The notes: generated from the sequence alone by a model not told the origin. Numbered from the stretch's first letter, positions 31,891 to 41,642 are shown. The stretch: 64,000 bases of DNA from Microbacterium saperdae (GCF_006716345.1 NZ_VFOX01000001.1:1736001-1800000); one strand, 5' to 3'. A program made the numbers and translations.

Positions 31891-32841
31891 ATGTATTTCC
31901 ATGTCCAGGAGTTCATCAACGAGATCGCCCAAGACGACCCGGATCCCGCCGCCGCGAACGCGCTCCAGGAAGGGCTGGGCGGGCAGTTCGGTGAGATGCG
32001 CACGATGATGCAGTACCTGTTCCAGAGCATCAACTTCCGCGGACCCGAAGGCAAGCCGTACAAGGATCTGATCCAGGGCATCGGCACCGAGGAGATCAGC
32101 CATGTGGAGCTGATCGGCACGACCATCTCTCGACTGCTCGACGGTTCGCCGCAGTACCAGGGAAAGCCCACCGATCCCGTGGACGAGCCGGGAGCCGGGG
32201 GCACGACACCGCTGCGCATCGCCGCCGACACCGGCAACATCCACCACTATCTGGTCGGGGCGCAGGGCGCGCTGCCCGTGGATGCCGTGGGCAATCCGTG
32301 GTCCGGCAGCTATGTGTACAACTCCGGCAACCTCGTGCTCGATCTGCTCTACAACCTGATGCTCGAGTCTACCGGCCGACTGCAGAAGTGCCGTCTGTAC
32401 GAGATCACCGACAACAAGATGGCGCGCAGCACGATCTCGTACCTCATCGTCCGTGATCAGGCGCACGAGAACGCCTATGCCAAATCGCTCGAGACGCTCG
32501 GAGTGAACTGGCGCACGTCATTGCCGATTCCGAAGACGAACGCGGAGCAGTTCCCGGAGGTGAAGAAACTCCTCGATCTCGGGCTGCAGAGCAAGCAGTA
32601 CTCGTTCGACCTCACGGCGCAGTCCGAGGCGGGGAAGATCTTCCAGGGCGCGTCGCCGTCGAACGATGGGACCGAGCTCGATGCCAGTGAGCAGGCACCG
32701 GCGGGGTCGCCGATGACGATCTCGCCTGAGCGCTTCGAGGAGTTCTCTCCTGGCGCGGATGATGAACTGCGCGCGCTGATCGAGGCGACGGCCGCGATGG
32801 AGATGGCCGACATCGACGCGACGTTCGGGCGGATGACGTGA
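31891..32841 (+). CDS. Manganese catalase
   Basis: 316 residues. Dismutates hydrogen peroxide with a dimanganese centre in a ferritin-like bundle. Metal ligands lie in the helices containing GGQFGEMRTMMQY (near 35), GTEEISHVE (near 66), LMLESTGRLQKCRLYE (near 160) and RDQAHENAYAKSLE (near 193), all present. The ATG at 31891 has GAGG upstream and matches the usual MF/YFH start. It is next to photolyase and the DUF7882 pair, in a cluster fitting peroxide/light stress. Confidence 0.92.
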   Translation: MYFHVQEFINEIAQDDPDPAAANALQEGLGGQFGEMRTMMQYLFQSINFRGPEGKPYKDLIQGIGTEEISHVELIGTTISRLLDGSPQYQGKPTDPVDEPGAGGTTPLRIAADTGNIHHYLVGAQGALPVDAVGNPWSGSYVYNSGNLVLDLLYNLMLESTGRLQKCRLYEITDNKMARSTISYLIVRDQAHENAYAKSLETLGVNWRTSLPIPKTNAEQFPEVKKLLDLGLQSKQYSFDLTAQSEAGKIFQGASPSNDGTELDASEQAPAGSPMTISPERFEEFSPGADDELRALIEATAAMEMADIDATFGRMT

Positions 32842-32860
32842 CCTCCGGGTGCTGGTCCTG

Positions 32861-33304
32861 ATGGCGACGAACACACGACACTTGAACTGCCGCCCGGCGG
32901 ACGTCTTCGCGATCCTGGCAGATGGCTGGCTCTACCCGTCCTGGGTCGTCGGCGCGACGCGGATGCGAGAGGTGGATGCGGAGTGGCCGCATCCACAGGC
33001 CGAGCTCCACCACTCGGTCGGCGTCTGGCCGTTCGTCCTCGACGACACGACGCGCAGCGTCGAGTGGGTGCCGATGGGACGCGCGGTGATGATCGCCCGA
33101 GGGTGGCCTTTCGGCGAGGCCGAGGTCACCATCCGCGTGCGCACCGAGGACGGGGGCTGCGTCGTCCGGATCGATGAGGAACCGTTGAGCGGGCCCGCGC
33201 GTCTCATCCCGCGCTTCCTCGCGACGCCGCTGCTCCGCGTGCGCAACACGGAGACGTTGCGCCGCCTCGCGTACCTGGCAGAAGGACGGCACCGGCTGAG
33301 CTGA
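32861..33304 (+). CDS. SRPBCC family protein (START-like ligand-binding fold)
   Basis: About 147 residues. NCRPADVFAILADGWLYPSWVVGA (core ADVFAILADGWLYPSWV) is the N-terminal SRPBCC pattern, followed by alternating strands and a long C-terminal helix. Such proteins bind hydrophobic ligands in a deep pocket. ATG 32861 is chosen; a GTG four codons upstream is possible. It lies 19 bp after the catalase stop in the same direction, so probably co-transcribed. Ligand unknown. Confidence 0.8.
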   Translation: MATNTRHLNCRPADVFAILADGWLYPSWVVGATRMREVDAEWPHPQAELHHSVGVWPFVLDDTTRSVEWVPMGRAVMIARGWPFGEAEVTIRVRTEDGGCVVRIDEEPLSGPARLIPRFLATPLLRVRNTETLRRLAYLAEGRHRLS

Positions 33305-33322
33305 CGCGGCGCGCGGGAGCAG

Positions 33323-34675
33323 TCACTCCTGGCCGCGCGGGGTCCTCTTGACCACGTCATAGGCGGCGAGCGCGGCCTTGCGCGTCTCGCCGAGGTCGAC
33401 GATCGGTTCCTGAGCGAGCTGGTCTCCGGTCCACTGCGTCACGTAGAGACCCTGCGGGTCGAACTTCTTCGCCTGCAGTTCCGGGTTGAAGATGCGGAAG
33501 TAGGGCGCGGCGTCCGCGCCGGAGCCGGCGACCCACTGCCAGTTGAAGGGGTTGCTCGCGCCGTCGGCGTCCACGAGTGTGTCCCAGAACCACTCCTCCC
33601 CGCGCCGCCAATCGATCATCAGATTCTTGATGAGGAACGACGCGGTGACCATCCGCACGCGATTGTGCATGAAGCCCGTGCGCCAGAGCTCGCGCATTCC
33701 CGCGTCGACGAGTCGGACCCCCGTGTCGCCGCGCTGCCAGGCCTCGAGGTGAGCGGACTCCACGCGGGGCCAGGGGAAGGCGTCGAACTCGCGTCGCAGG
33801 TTCTTCGTCGCGAGGTCCGGGAAGTGGAAGAGCGTGTGCCAGGCGAACTCCCGCCACCCGATCTCCGAGAGGAACCCACCCGCGCCATCGGTGTCGACAG
33901 CCTCCGCCCAGACCGTGAACGGGCTGATCTCTCCCCAACGGAGACGCGGCGAGAGCAGCGAGGTCGCCCCGGCCGATGGCTCGTCGCGGGCGCGGTCATA
34001 CGCCGCAAGGTCTTCGTGGAGGAAGGTCCGCAGACGGCGACGCGCTGCAGGCTCTCCGGGCTCCCAGGTCTCACGGAGTCCGGCGGCCCAGTCCGGGCGC
34101 GACGGCAGCAGCCCCCAGTCGTCCAGGTCGTCGGATGCCGGAGATGTCCGCGCTCCGTCGATCGTCTGCGGCTCGGCCAGGGGGGCCCGCGGTGACGGCA
34201 ATGCGAGGCAGGCGCGCCAGAACGGTGTGAACACCGAGTAGTGGGTGCCGCTGCCGGTGGTGACCGTCCAGGGCTCGTGCAGAAGCGACGCCGCGAAGGA
34301 TCTGACTTCGCGTCCGTCGGCGCGCAGCGTGCTCTTCAGCGCGGCGTCGACCTCACGCTCGGCGCCGCCGTACCGACGATTCCAGAACACTGCACCGGCA
34401 TCGAGCTCCTGCACCGCCTCGCGCACGACTCGTCCGGCCGGGCCGCGACGGAGCACGAGGGTCGCGCCGCGTTCGCGCAGCCGCTCACCCAGCGAGGTGA
34501 GCGAGTGATGCAGCCACCACCGCGCGGCGCCGCCGTGCGGTCGGATCCCTGCCGATTCCTCGTCGAGCACGAACAGCGCGATCACGGGTTCGCCTCGATC
34601 GATCGCCGCCGTCAACGCCGGGTTGTCGGCGATTCTGAGGTCGTCGCGGAACCAGACGATCGTGGGAGAGGACAT
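33323..34675 (-). CDS. phrB: Deoxyribodipyrimidine photolyase
   Basis: 450 residues. Repairs cyclobutane pyrimidine dimers with blue light. The N-terminal antenna domain starts PTIVWFRDDLRIADNPAL (about 4-21). The FAD-binding C-terminal domain shows WREFAWHTLFHFPDL (near 270), FMHNRVRMVTASFLIKNL (near 335), DWRRGEEWFW and NPFNWQWVAGSGADAAPYFRIF (partly: NWQWVAGSGADAAPYFRIF), with the tryptophan electron-transfer chain. Convergent with the SRPBCC gene by 18 bp. Confidence 0.95.
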   Translation of the reverse strand: MSSPTIVWFRDDLRIADNPALTAAIDRGEPVIALFVLDEESAGIRPHGGAARWWLHHSLTSLGERLRERGATLVLRRGPAGRVVREAVQELDAGAVFWNRRYGGAEREVDAALKSTLRADGREVRSFAASLLHEPWTVTTGSGTHYSVFTPFWRACLALPSPRAPLAEPQTIDGARTSPASDDLDDWGLLPSRPDWAAGLRETWEPGEPAARRRLRTFLHEDLAAYDRARDEPSAGATSLLSPRLRWGEISPFTVWAEAVDTDGAGGFLSEIGWREFAWHTLFHFPDLATKNLRREFDAFPWPRVESAHLEAWQRGDTGVRLVDAGMRELWRTGFMHNRVRMVTASFLIKNLMIDWRRGEEWFWDTLVDADGASNPFNWQWVAGSGADAAPYFRIFNPELQAKKFDPQGLYVTQWTGDQLAQEPIVDLGETRKAALAAYDVVKRTPRGQE

Positions 34676-34713
34676 GGCACCATTCTCGTGCAGAGCGGAC
34701 GGCCTCGTACCGA

Positions 34714-35124
34714 TCAGCGTCGGCGACGAGTGCTCTTTCGGGCCGGCTCACCGGTCGCCCAGATCGCCCAGGCGACCAGCAGGGGCTGCAGGAACAGACG
34801 ACCGAACCGCCGGGCGTCGGTGTCGAGACCGGGTGTGGAACGACGTGTGCGCCACTGGTGGATGTTCCCGGGTAGCACGGCGACGAAGAAGGCGGCTGTC
34901 GCCCACCCGACCCGCTGCCGTTCCTTCGGAAGGGCGATGAGTCCCGCGGCGAGCGCGATCTCTGCCGCACCGGACGCGATCACGATGTCGTTCTTGTCCA
35001 ACCGGGTGATCCGAGTCGCCCAATCGGGCACCACCACCCGGAAACCGCGCGTGCCGACGAAGTGAAGAACGCCGATCGCGCCGAGAGCGAGGGCGAGGAT
35101 CCACCGTGCGATTGCTCTGCTCAT
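34714..35124 (-). CDS. DoxX family membrane protein
   Basis: 136 residues, four helices of the DoxX type (WILALALGAIGVLHFVG, then AAEIALAAGLIAL, AAFFVAVLPGNIHQW and a C-terminal helix). The PGNIHQW segment is typical of the DoxX/DoxD-like group. Same direction as photolyase, 38 bp upstream, so possibly co-transcribed. Members are tied to thiosulfate/quinone or redox stress; the function here is unknown. Confidence 0.82.
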   Translation of the reverse strand: MSRAIARWILALALGAIGVLHFVGTRGFRVVVPDWATRITRLDKNDIVIASGAAEIALAAGLIALPKERQRVGWATAAFFVAVLPGNIHQWRTRRSTPGLDTDARRFGRLFLQPLLVAWAIWATGEPARKSTRRRR

Positions 35125-35208
35125 CCGCTCACGCTACCTCGCGACAGTCCGGAACGAAGTCGCGCGCCCCGGACCGATCGATGGTCCGAGGCGCACGTCA
35201 TCCGTCCT

Positions 35209-36159
35209 CTACTCGTTCGCAGGCGCGTGATTCCGTTCCCAGGCGCGGAATCCCTCGGCGATCTCGGGGGAGTGGGTGTGGTGCAGGTAGTGTTCGCCGT
35301 CGAGCGGCACGACCGTTCCGTCGTCGACCGCCGCGGCCTGGCGTTCGTGCAGCGCGAGCCAGTCAGGATTGTTCGGGTTGTCGGCGACCACGAAGAGCAG
35401 GAGCGGCAGGTCCTCCGGGAACGCGGTGCCGATCGCGTCGGCGAAGTTCGTGCGGATGTGCGCCATCTCGTCCAGGTACGTCGGGCTGAAGGAGTTCCGG
35501 TTGCTGATCAGGCCGATCTGCTCGCGCGCCTCATCGGTGTAGGCGGGATCGTCGTAGCCGACGCCCCCGACCGCAGTGAGCACTCGCACCAGACCGAGAT
35601 TCTTCGCGGCCGCCATGAGTCCGATCGGGAACTCCGTGTCCATATGAGGTTGACCGGGGGCGCTGGTGTCGATGCCGACGAACGCGCTCACCTCATCGGG
35701 GTAGCGCTGTGCGAACTCGATGCCGTAGATCCCGGCGATCGAGTGCCCCATCAGCACGTAACGGTCGACGTCCAGGGCCTGCAGAGCCGCGTGCACCTCG
35801 CTGACGATGTTCTCGGTGGTGCGCTCAGCCTCGGTGCCGTCGCTGAGGCCATAGCCGAAGGGTTCGATCACGATCACTCGGTGATCCGCGGCCAGATCGT
35901 CGACGAGCGGTGCGAAGTCCCACACCGGCGAGGCGGTTCCGAAGCCGGGGAGCAGCACGATGTCCTCCGGCCCGTCACCTGCGATGGAGACGTTCATCTC
36001 GTGGCCGTCCACCGTCACGGTCTCGCCGTAGGGTTCGATGCGCTCCTGCTCGACGTTGCTCGCCACGGCGTTCACGACGGTCGTGGTGGCAAGCCCGACC
36101 GCCAGTACCGTGCCGATCGCGGCCACGGTGATGAGCGCTCTCTTGGCGAACTTGTTCAT
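35209..36159 (-). CDS. Secreted or membrane-anchored alpha/beta hydrolase
   Basis: 316 residues. An N-terminal hydrophobic segment (ALITVAAIGTVLAVGLATTTVV, about 8-29) is a signal or anchor. The hydrolase domain has LLPGFGTASPVWDF (near 72), the nucleophile in MGHSIAGIYG (serine near 139), and a C-terminal LDGEHYLHHTHSPEIAEG region with the histidine. Serine in GHSIAG fits haloalkane dehalogenase- or esterase-like members. ATG 36159 with GAGAGGGA upstream. Divergent from the histidine kinase with 165 bp between. Confidence 0.85.
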   Translation of the reverse strand: MNKFAKRALITVAAIGTVLAVGLATTTVVNAVASNVEQERIEPYGETVTVDGHEMNVSIAGDGPEDIVLLPGFGTASPVWDFAPLVDDLAADHRVIVIEPFGYGLSDGTEAERTTENIVSEVHAALQALDVDRYVLMGHSIAGIYGIEFAQRYPDEVSAFVGIDTSAPGQPHMDTEFPIGLMAAAKNLGLVRVLTAVGGVGYDDPAYTDEAREQIGLISNRNSFSPTYLDEMAHIRTNFADAIGTAFPEDLPLLLFVVADNPNNPDWLALHERQAAAVDDGTVVPLDGEHYLHHTHSPEIAEGFRAWERNHAPANE

Positions 36160-36324
36160 CGGTCCCTCTCCCGGAGCACGCGGTGCGCTCCCGTACTCCA
36201 GCGTCCCGTGCAGCCGCTGCGCACACATCAACCCGGCGCAGACACCCGCGTACTGCGATCGCGGTACAGGCGTGTCATCCCGGTGGGGGATTCGCGGCCG
36301 CGGCAGCGAGGGAATACTGGACTC

Positions 36325-37479
36325 ATGTCGTCGCTCCGCCCCCCGGGAATCGCTGCGCCGTTGAGCGACGCCATCGCCGTGGCGGTCGTCGTGGTCTTCG
36401 CGGTGCTGCCGTTCCCTGAGCAGATCTATCGGGCGGGCGGTCTGCTCCTCATCCCCGCGCTCATCCCCGCCGCCGCGATGCTCTTTCGACGGCGTCGGCC
36501 TCTCGTCGCACTCGGGGTGAGCCTCGTGTGCGCGGTAGGGCTGGCAGCGGCCGGCGTCGTGGCGCCCAGCGCCCTGCTCGCCGCGGCCATCAGCTGCTAC
36601 TCGGTGATCGATCGACACGGGCGTCTGATCGGAATCGTGAGCGTGACGGCAGCGGCCGTCGTGGTGTTCTTCTCGAACGGCATCGCCCTCTCCGGCGACC
36701 TCTTCGAGTCGACCGCGTTGCAGTTCGTGCTGTTCGTCCTGCTCGGGGGCGCGCTGGGAGATGCCGCGCGCTCACGCCGTGAGTTCGCCCTGGCCATGAC
36801 CGAGCGCGCGGAGCGCGCAGAGCAGGGGCGCGACGAAGAGGCACGTCGTCGCGTCGCGGAGGAGCGGGTACGCATAGCCCGCGATCTGCACGATGTCGTC
36901 GCGCACCAGATCTCGGTGATCAGTCTGAACGCCGGGGTCGCCTCGTCAGCGCTGGAGACGAGACCGGAACGCGCGCGCGAGGCTCTGACGACCATCCGCA
37001 GTGCGTCGCGTACGGTGCTGGCCGACATCGGCGGGCTCATGGCGCTGCTCCGCTCGGACGATGCAGAGGACGTGCGGTCGCTGCACCCGCAGAGCGGTCT
37101 GGCGAGTCTGGATGCTCTCGTCGAGCGCTTCGCCGAGGTCGGGCTGCAGATCGACCTTGAGCGTGCGGAGCCAGTGGCCGCGCTCTCTCCGGCGAGTGAT
37201 CACGTCGCCTACCTGGCGGTGCTCGAAGGGCTCACGAATGCGCACAAACACGGCGCGGACGCCACCGTGGCCGTGTCGATCCGGGCGGAGGACGACCATC
37301 TCGTCCTGACTCTGAGCAACACCCTCCGCGCGGAATCCTCCGGCGCGACGCTGAGCGGTCACGGACTTCGAGGGCTCCGCGAGCGGGTCACCGCGGTGCG
37401 CGGGCAGGTCTCGACCGCCGACACGGACGGGCGCTTCGTCCTCTCCGTGAGCATCCCCACCACCGGAAGCAGCACCTGA
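36325..37479 (+). CDS. Sensor histidine kinase, NarL/DesK type
   Basis: 384 residues. About four N-terminal membrane helices (14-130) lead to a short coiled linker, the HisKA_3 dimerisation box RIARDLHDVVAHQISVISL (phosphohistidine near residue 192) and a HATPase_c domain with GLTNAHKHG (N box) and SGHGLRGLRERV (G box). Autophosphorylates and hands the phosphate to the response regulator encoded next, whose ATG shares one base with this stop (TGATG). Signal unknown. Confidence 0.93.
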   Translation: MSSLRPPGIAAPLSDAIAVAVVVVFAVLPFPEQIYRAGGLLLIPALIPAAAMLFRRRRPLVALGVSLVCAVGLAAAGVVAPSALLAAAISCYSVIDRHGRLIGIVSVTAAAVVVFFSNGIALSGDLFESTALQFVLFVLLGGALGDAARSRREFALAMTERAERAEQGRDEEARRRVAEERVRIARDLHDVVAHQISVISLNAGVASSALETRPERAREALTTIRSASRTVLADIGGLMALLRSDDAEDVRSLHPQSGLASLDALVERFAEVGLQIDLERAEPVAALSPASDHVAYLAVLEGLTNAHKHGADATVAVSIRAEDDHLVLTLSNTLRAESSGATLSGHGLRGLRERVTAVRGQVSTADTDGRFVLSVSIPTTGSST

Positions 37480-38147
37480 TGTCGATCTCCATCCTCGTCG
37501 TCGACGACCAGCCCCTCGTTCGCCAGGCCGTGCGCGACATCCTGACAGACGGCGGGATCCGCGTCGTCGGCGAAGCGTCGAACGGGCGGGAAGCTGTGGC
37601 TCTGGTCACGGAAGAGCGCCCGGACGTGGTGTTGATGGACATCCGGATGCCCGAGATGGACGGTATCGCCGCGACCGCGTCGATCTGCGCAGAACACCGC
37701 GGCGGCCAGGTGCGCGTGCTGATCCTGACCACGTTCGAAGAGGACGAGTACGTGGTGGCGGCACTGCGGGCCGGGGCGAGCGGCTTCATCGGCAAGGGCG
37801 CGGAGCCCGAAGAGATCGTGCATGCCGTGCGGACGATCCACGCGGGGGAGTCGCTGTTGTCGTCCGCCGCGACGCGAGCGCTCATCCAGCGGTCGGTGCA
37901 GGGCGCTGCGCCGACGACGTCTCGGAGGCAGAATGAACTCCTCACACGCCTCACCGCCCGTGAGCGGGAGGTGCTCCTCCTCGTCGCGGCCGGGCGGACG
38001 AATCAGGAGATCGCCGCCGAGCTCACGATCTCGCCGCACACGGCGAAGACGCATGTGAACCGGATCATGTCGAAGGTCGAAGCCCGAGACCGCGCACAGC
38101 TCGTGATCCTCGCGTATGAGTCCGGGCTCGTCGTCGCCGGGGCCTGA
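37479..38147 (+). CDS. NarL/LuxR-family response regulator
   Basis: 222 residues. The receiver domain (1-120) has acidic residues D9/D10 and phospho-acceptor D54 in VVLMDIRMPEMDG, with conserved T83-type and K (SGFIGKGAEP) positions. The C-terminal LuxR HTH (about 150-215: LTAREREVLLLVAAGRTNQEIA) binds DNA. Partner of the upstream kinase; the lipoprotein gene that follows may be a target. Stop and start TGATG couple the two. Confidence 0.95.
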   Translation: MSISILVVDDQPLVRQAVRDILTDGGIRVVGEASNGREAVALVTEERPDVVLMDIRMPEMDGIAATASICAEHRGGQVRVLILTTFEEDEYVVAALRAGASGFIGKGAEPEEIVHAVRTIHAGESLLSSAATRALIQRSVQGAAPTTSRRQNELLTRLTAREREVLLLVAAGRTNQEIAAELTISPHTAKTHVNRIMSKVEARDRAQLVILAYESGLVVAGA

Positions 38148-38213
38148 CGGCTCGTACCGAGGGGTGAGAGCGGTTCGATACCGCGGTAGCTGTTCGGCAG
38201 CCCAGGGGCTGCG

Positions 38214-38219
38214 TAGCGT
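38214..38219 (+). promoter_or_regulatory. -10 element of the leaderless GIN-lipoprotein promoter
   Basis: TAGCGT with seven bases before the ATG at 38227. It gives the lipoprotein its own start of transcription although it follows the response regulator by 79 bp. Confidence 0.4.
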
Positions 38220-38226
38220 GAAGGGC

Positions 38227-38994
38227 ATGCGCTCACCTCTGCCGGCCCTCTCCGCCGCCGTCATCCTGCTGGCCGCGGGATTGACCGGCTGCAGCTCTTT
38301 CGATCCCGGTGCCGTGGTCGCGGAGAACCGTGCGGTGACCGATGTGCGAGCAGTCGAACTCGACACCTCCGGTGACCTCACGGTGACGCGAGGCGACGTC
38401 CCTTCTCTGAAGGTGATCGCCGGATCCCGCATCATCGAGCAGCTGACCACCGACATCGACGATGGCGTGCTGCGCCTCGGGATGGCGGGTGGGACGCCGG
38501 TGCGCACGGGTGCGATCCGATACGAACTGACGGTGAGCGCACTCGCATCGTTGACCGTGCGGGGATCGGGGGATGCCTCCGCCGACTTCACCGGTGCGGA
38601 TGATGCAGCGATCTCCGTGCGAGGCTCCGGCGATGTCGAGGCACAGGGGATCGACGGGCGGGCCGCCACGCTGACCGTCGACGGTTCGGGCGAGATCACG
38701 GTCGAGGATGCGAGGGTCGACAGCATCACCGTCCGTCTCGACGGATCGGGTGCGGTCGCGATCAGCGGCGATACGCAGACCCAGGACGTCGAGATCAGCG
38801 GCGACGGCGACTACGAGGCGGGAGACCTGCACAGCGCCGACGCCGTGGTCACGATCCATGGAGCCGGAGATGCCTTGATCACCGCGTCGCGCACGCTCGA
38901 TGCGCGGATCGACGGGAGCGGCAGCATCTCATACGACGGGGATGCGCAGGTGACGAAGGAGATCTCCGGTTCGGGAGACCTCCTGCGCCGCTGA
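38227..38994 (+). CDS. GIN-domain (DUF2807) lipoprotein
   Basis: 255 residues. Signal peptide PLPALSAAVILLAAGLTGC with the lipobox LTGC (cysteine near residue 22). The rest is the head GIN domain: a beta-helix-like repeat, seen as GSGDASADF, GSGDVEAQG, GSGEITVED, GSGAVAISG, GDGDYEAGD and GSGSISYDG, one about every 20 residues. Exported, probably binding cell wall or polymer; role unknown. It lies behind a two-component system that may control it. Confidence 0.9.
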   Translation: MRSPLPALSAAVILLAAGLTGCSSFDPGAVVAENRAVTDVRAVELDTSGDLTVTRGDVPSLKVIAGSRIIEQLTTDIDDGVLRLGMAGGTPVRTGAIRYELTVSALASLTVRGSGDASADFTGADDAAISVRGSGDVEAQGIDGRAATLTVDGSGEITVEDARVDSITVRLDGSGAVAISGDTQTQDVEISGDGDYEAGDLHSADAVVTIHGAGDALITASRTLDARIDGSGSISYDGDAQVTKEISGSGDLLRR

Positions 38995-39034
38995 GACAGC
39001 GCCACAACGGTCAGGACCGCCCGGGCATGCGAGT

Positions 39035-39040
39035 AGCCTA
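39035..39040 (+). promoter_or_regulatory. Likely -10 element of thrS
   Basis: TAGCCT about 25 bases before the thrS GTG. The message would have a short leader with the GGAGTGA ribosome site. No T-box stem or other leader structure was seen. Confidence 0.35.
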
Positions 39041-39065
39041 GATCCAGACCCAGATGGAGTGATCA

Positions 39066-41054
39066 GTGCCTGAAAACGCCCAGCCGACAGACGGCTTCGC
39101 CCTGTTCTCTGACCGATCCGTCGTCGCCATGCGCGTCAACGGCATCCTCAAGGACCTCGCGACCACAGTGACCGACACCGACGAGGTCGAGGCGGTCACG
39201 ATCGACAGCCCCGACGGACTGAGCATCCTGCGCCACTCCACGGCGCACGTCCTGGCGCAGGCCGTGCAGCGGATCAACCCGCAGGCGAACCTGGGCATCG
39301 GTCCGCCCATCACCGACGGGTTCTACTACGACTTCGGCGTCGAATCGCCGTTCACGCCGGAAGACCTCAAGGCGATCACCAAGGAGATGCAGCGCATCGT
39401 CCGTGAGGGACAGCGCTTCGTGCGCCGTGTCGTCTCGGATGACGAAGCACGCGTCGAGCTCGCCGACGAGCCGTTCAAGCTCGAGCTGATCGGACTCAAG
39501 GGCGGGAAGGAAGCGGCCGAGGGGGCATCCGTCGAGGTCGGCGAGGGCGAGCTGACGATCTACGACAACACCACCCGCGACGGCGAGGTCGTCTGGAAGG
39601 ATCTCTGCCGCGGACCGCACCTGCCCAACACGCGCATGATCGGCAACGGCTGGGACCTCACCCGCATCGCTGCCGCCTATTGGCGCGGCAGCGAGAAGAA
39701 TCCGCAGCTGCAGCGCATCTACGGCACGGCCTGGCCGACCAAGGACGAGCTGCGCGCCTACCAGCATCGGCTCGAAGAGGCGGCCAAGCGCGATCACCGC
39801 CGGCTCGGCAAGGAGCTCGACCTGTTCTCATTCCCCGAGGAGATCGGCTCCGGGTTGTCGGTCTGGCATCCCCGCGGCGGCATGATCCGCGGCGAGATGG
39901 AGCAGCACGCGCGCAAGCGCCACATCGAGGGCGGCTACACCTACGTGTACACGCCGCACATCTCGAAGGAGGACCTGTTCCTCACCTCGAACCACCTCGT
40001 CACCTACAAGGACGGCATGTTCCCGCCGATCGTCATGGACGAGGAGCGCGACGACGAGGGCAACATCACCAAGCAGGGTCAGGACTACTACCTGAAGCCC
40101 ATGAACTGCCCGATGCACATCCTGATCTACAAGGAGCGCGCGCGCAGCTACCGGGACCTGCCGCTGCGCTTGGCAGAGAACGGCACGGTCTACCGCAACG
40201 AGCTCTCGGGCGCGCTGCACGGCCTGACCCGCGTGCGCGGCTTCACCCAGGACGATTCGCACCTGTTCGTGACGCCGGACCAGCTGGAGGCGGAAGTCGC
40301 CAAGGTCCTGGAGTTCATCCTCTCGATGCTCCGCGATTTCGGGCTCACCGACTTCGAGCTCGAACTCTCGATGAAGGACGACGAGAAGTCGAAGTGGATC
40401 GGCTCCGACGAGTTCTGGGAGTCGTCGACCGACGCCCTGCGCCGCGTCGCCGTGGCCTCCGGACTCAAGCTCACCGAGGTGCCGGGTGAGGCTGCCTTCT
40501 ACGGCCCCAAGATCGACCTGAAGACGCGCGACGCGATCGGCCGTACCTGGCAGCTGTCGACCGTGCAGGTCGACCCCAACCTGCCGGAGCGCTTCGATCT
40601 CGAGTTCATGGACAAGGACGGGCAGAAGAAGCGTCCGATCATGATCCACCGCGCGCTGTTCGGCTCGATCGAGCGCTTCTTCGCGATCCTGCTCGAGCAC
40701 TACGCCGGTGATTTCCCGGTCTGGCTGTCGCCCGTGCAGGTCGTCGGAATCCCGGTCGCCGACGATTTCGCCGACTACCTCGGCGACGTGATCCGCACGC
40801 TGCGGGACTCCGGTGTACGCGCCGAGCTCGACGCCTCGGATGATCGGATGCAGAAGAAGATCCGCACCCACACGACCGGCAAGGTCCCGCTGCTGCTGAT
40901 CGCGGGGGAGAAGGACCGCGACGCCGGCACCGTCTCGTTCCGCTACCGTGACGGCACGCAGGAGAACGGCGTGCCGATCGCGGATGCCGTGGCCCGCATC
41001 CGTGCGGCGATCGACACGCATGCGCTTGTGCAGACAGCAGGAGATCTGGCGTGA
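39066..41054 (+). CDS. thrS: Threonyl-tRNA synthetase
   Basis: 662 residues, class II. TGS domain (about 25-80), editing domain with [11 protein letters not shown] and a later [11 protein letters not shown], catalytic core with motif 2 around [22 protein letters not shown] ([12 protein letters not shown] near 386) and the zinc ligand cysteine in PMNCPMHI, motif 3 in [15 protein letters not shown], and an anticodon-binding C-terminal domain from about 550. Charges tRNA-Thr. The GTG at 39066 has GGAG at the right distance. Confidence 0.97.
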   Translation: MPENAQPTDGFALFSDRSVVAMRVNGILKDLATTVTDTDEVEAVTIDSPDGLSILRHSTAHVLAQAVQRINPQANLGIGPPITDGFYYDFGVESPFTPEDLKAITKEMQRIVREGQRFVRRVVSDDEARVELADEPFKLELIGLKGGKEAAEGASVEVGEGELTIYDNTTRDGEVVWKDLCRGPHLPNTRMIGNGWDLTRIAAAYWRGSEKNPQLQRIYGTAWPTKDELRAYQHRLEEAAKRDHRRLGKELDLFSFPEEIGSGLSVWHPRGGMIRGEMEQHARKRHIEGGYTYVYTPHISKEDLFLTSNHLVTYKDGMFPPIVMDEERDDEGNITKQGQDYYLKPMNCPMHILIYKERARSYRDLPLRLAENGTVYRNELSGALHGLTRVRGFTQDDSHLFVTPDQLEAEVAKVLEFILSMLRDFGLTDFELELSMKDDEKSKWIGSDEFWESSTDALRRVAVASGLKLTEVPGEAAFYGPKIDLKTRDAIGRTWQLSTVQVDPNLPERFDLEFMDKDGQKKRPIMIHRALFGSIERFFAILLEHYAGDFPVWLSPVQVVGIPVADDFADYLGDVIRTLRDSGVRAELDASDDRMQKKIRTHTTGKVPLLLIAGEKDRDAGTVSFRYRDGTQENGVPIADAVARIRAAIDTHALVQTAGDLA

Positions 41055-41093
41055 GCCCCCTGCGCGCTGCTCTTCCCGCTCGCGGGCACTCCG

Positions 41094-41642
41094 GTGTCTG
41101 ACGTGGAGGACGGCCGGGACTTCGCCGGCGTGCCGGACGAGTTCCAGCGGCTCTGGACCCCGCACCGGATGGCGTACATCCAGGCGGGGCCCGAGCCGCT
41201 GCGCGAGGAGTGCCCGTTCTGCGAGGCCCCGAAGCATCCGGACGCCGAGCGTCTGATCGTCGCGCGCGGCGAGACGGCGTATGTGCTGCTTAACCTCTTC
41301 CCGTACAACTCGGGTCACCTGCTCGTGTGTCCGTATCGGCACATCGCCACGTACGATCAGGCGACGCCGGAGGAGGTCGCCGAGATCGGCGCGCTCACCC
41401 AGATCGGCATGCGCGTGCTGCGCGAGGTGTCGCGCTGCGACGGCTTCAACCTGGGCATGAACCAGGGTGCCGTGGCCGGCGCCGGCGTCGACGGTCACCT
41501 GCACCAGCACATCGTGCCGCGGTGGACGTCGGACGCGAACTTCTTCCCGATCATCGCGAAGACCAAGGCGCTCCCGCAGCTCCTCGGTGAGGTGCGGGAG
41601 GCCGTGGCCGGCGCCTGGCCTAGCGGACCTGACGCGCCGTGA
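41094..41642 (+). CDS. HIT family protein (Ap4A phosphorylase-like)
   Basis: 182 residues. The histidine triad is HLHQHIVPR (H-x-H-x-H), with NLFPYNSGHLLVCPYRH before it and CPFCEAP near the N-terminus. Long N-terminal part and this pattern fit the dinucleoside polyphosphate phosphorylase/hydrolase branch found after thrS in Actinobacteria. In many relatives the next gene is a phosphatidylinositol phosphate synthase; here pdxY lies there instead, convergent and overlapping by 23 bp. Start GTG 41094 has no strong ribosome site. Confidence 0.88.
   Translation: MSDVEDGRDFAGVPDEFQRLWTPHRMAYIQAGPEPLREECPFCEAPKHPDAERLIVARGETAYVLLNLFPYNSGHLLVCPYRHIATYDQATPEEVAEIGALTQIGMRVLREVSRCDGFNLGMNQGAVAGAGVDGHLHQHIVPRWTSDANFFPIIAKTKALPQLLGEVREAVAGAWPSGPDAP

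Noticed and set aside
38500..38960. Repeated units in the GIN lipoprotein as a CRISPR or satellite array
   Set aside because: The repetition is at protein level (GSGx turns); the DNA differs from unit to unit and the frame is coding.
39000..39065. T-box leader for thrS
   Set aside because: The space is about 70 bp, too short for a T-box, and no specifier or T-box sequence is visible.
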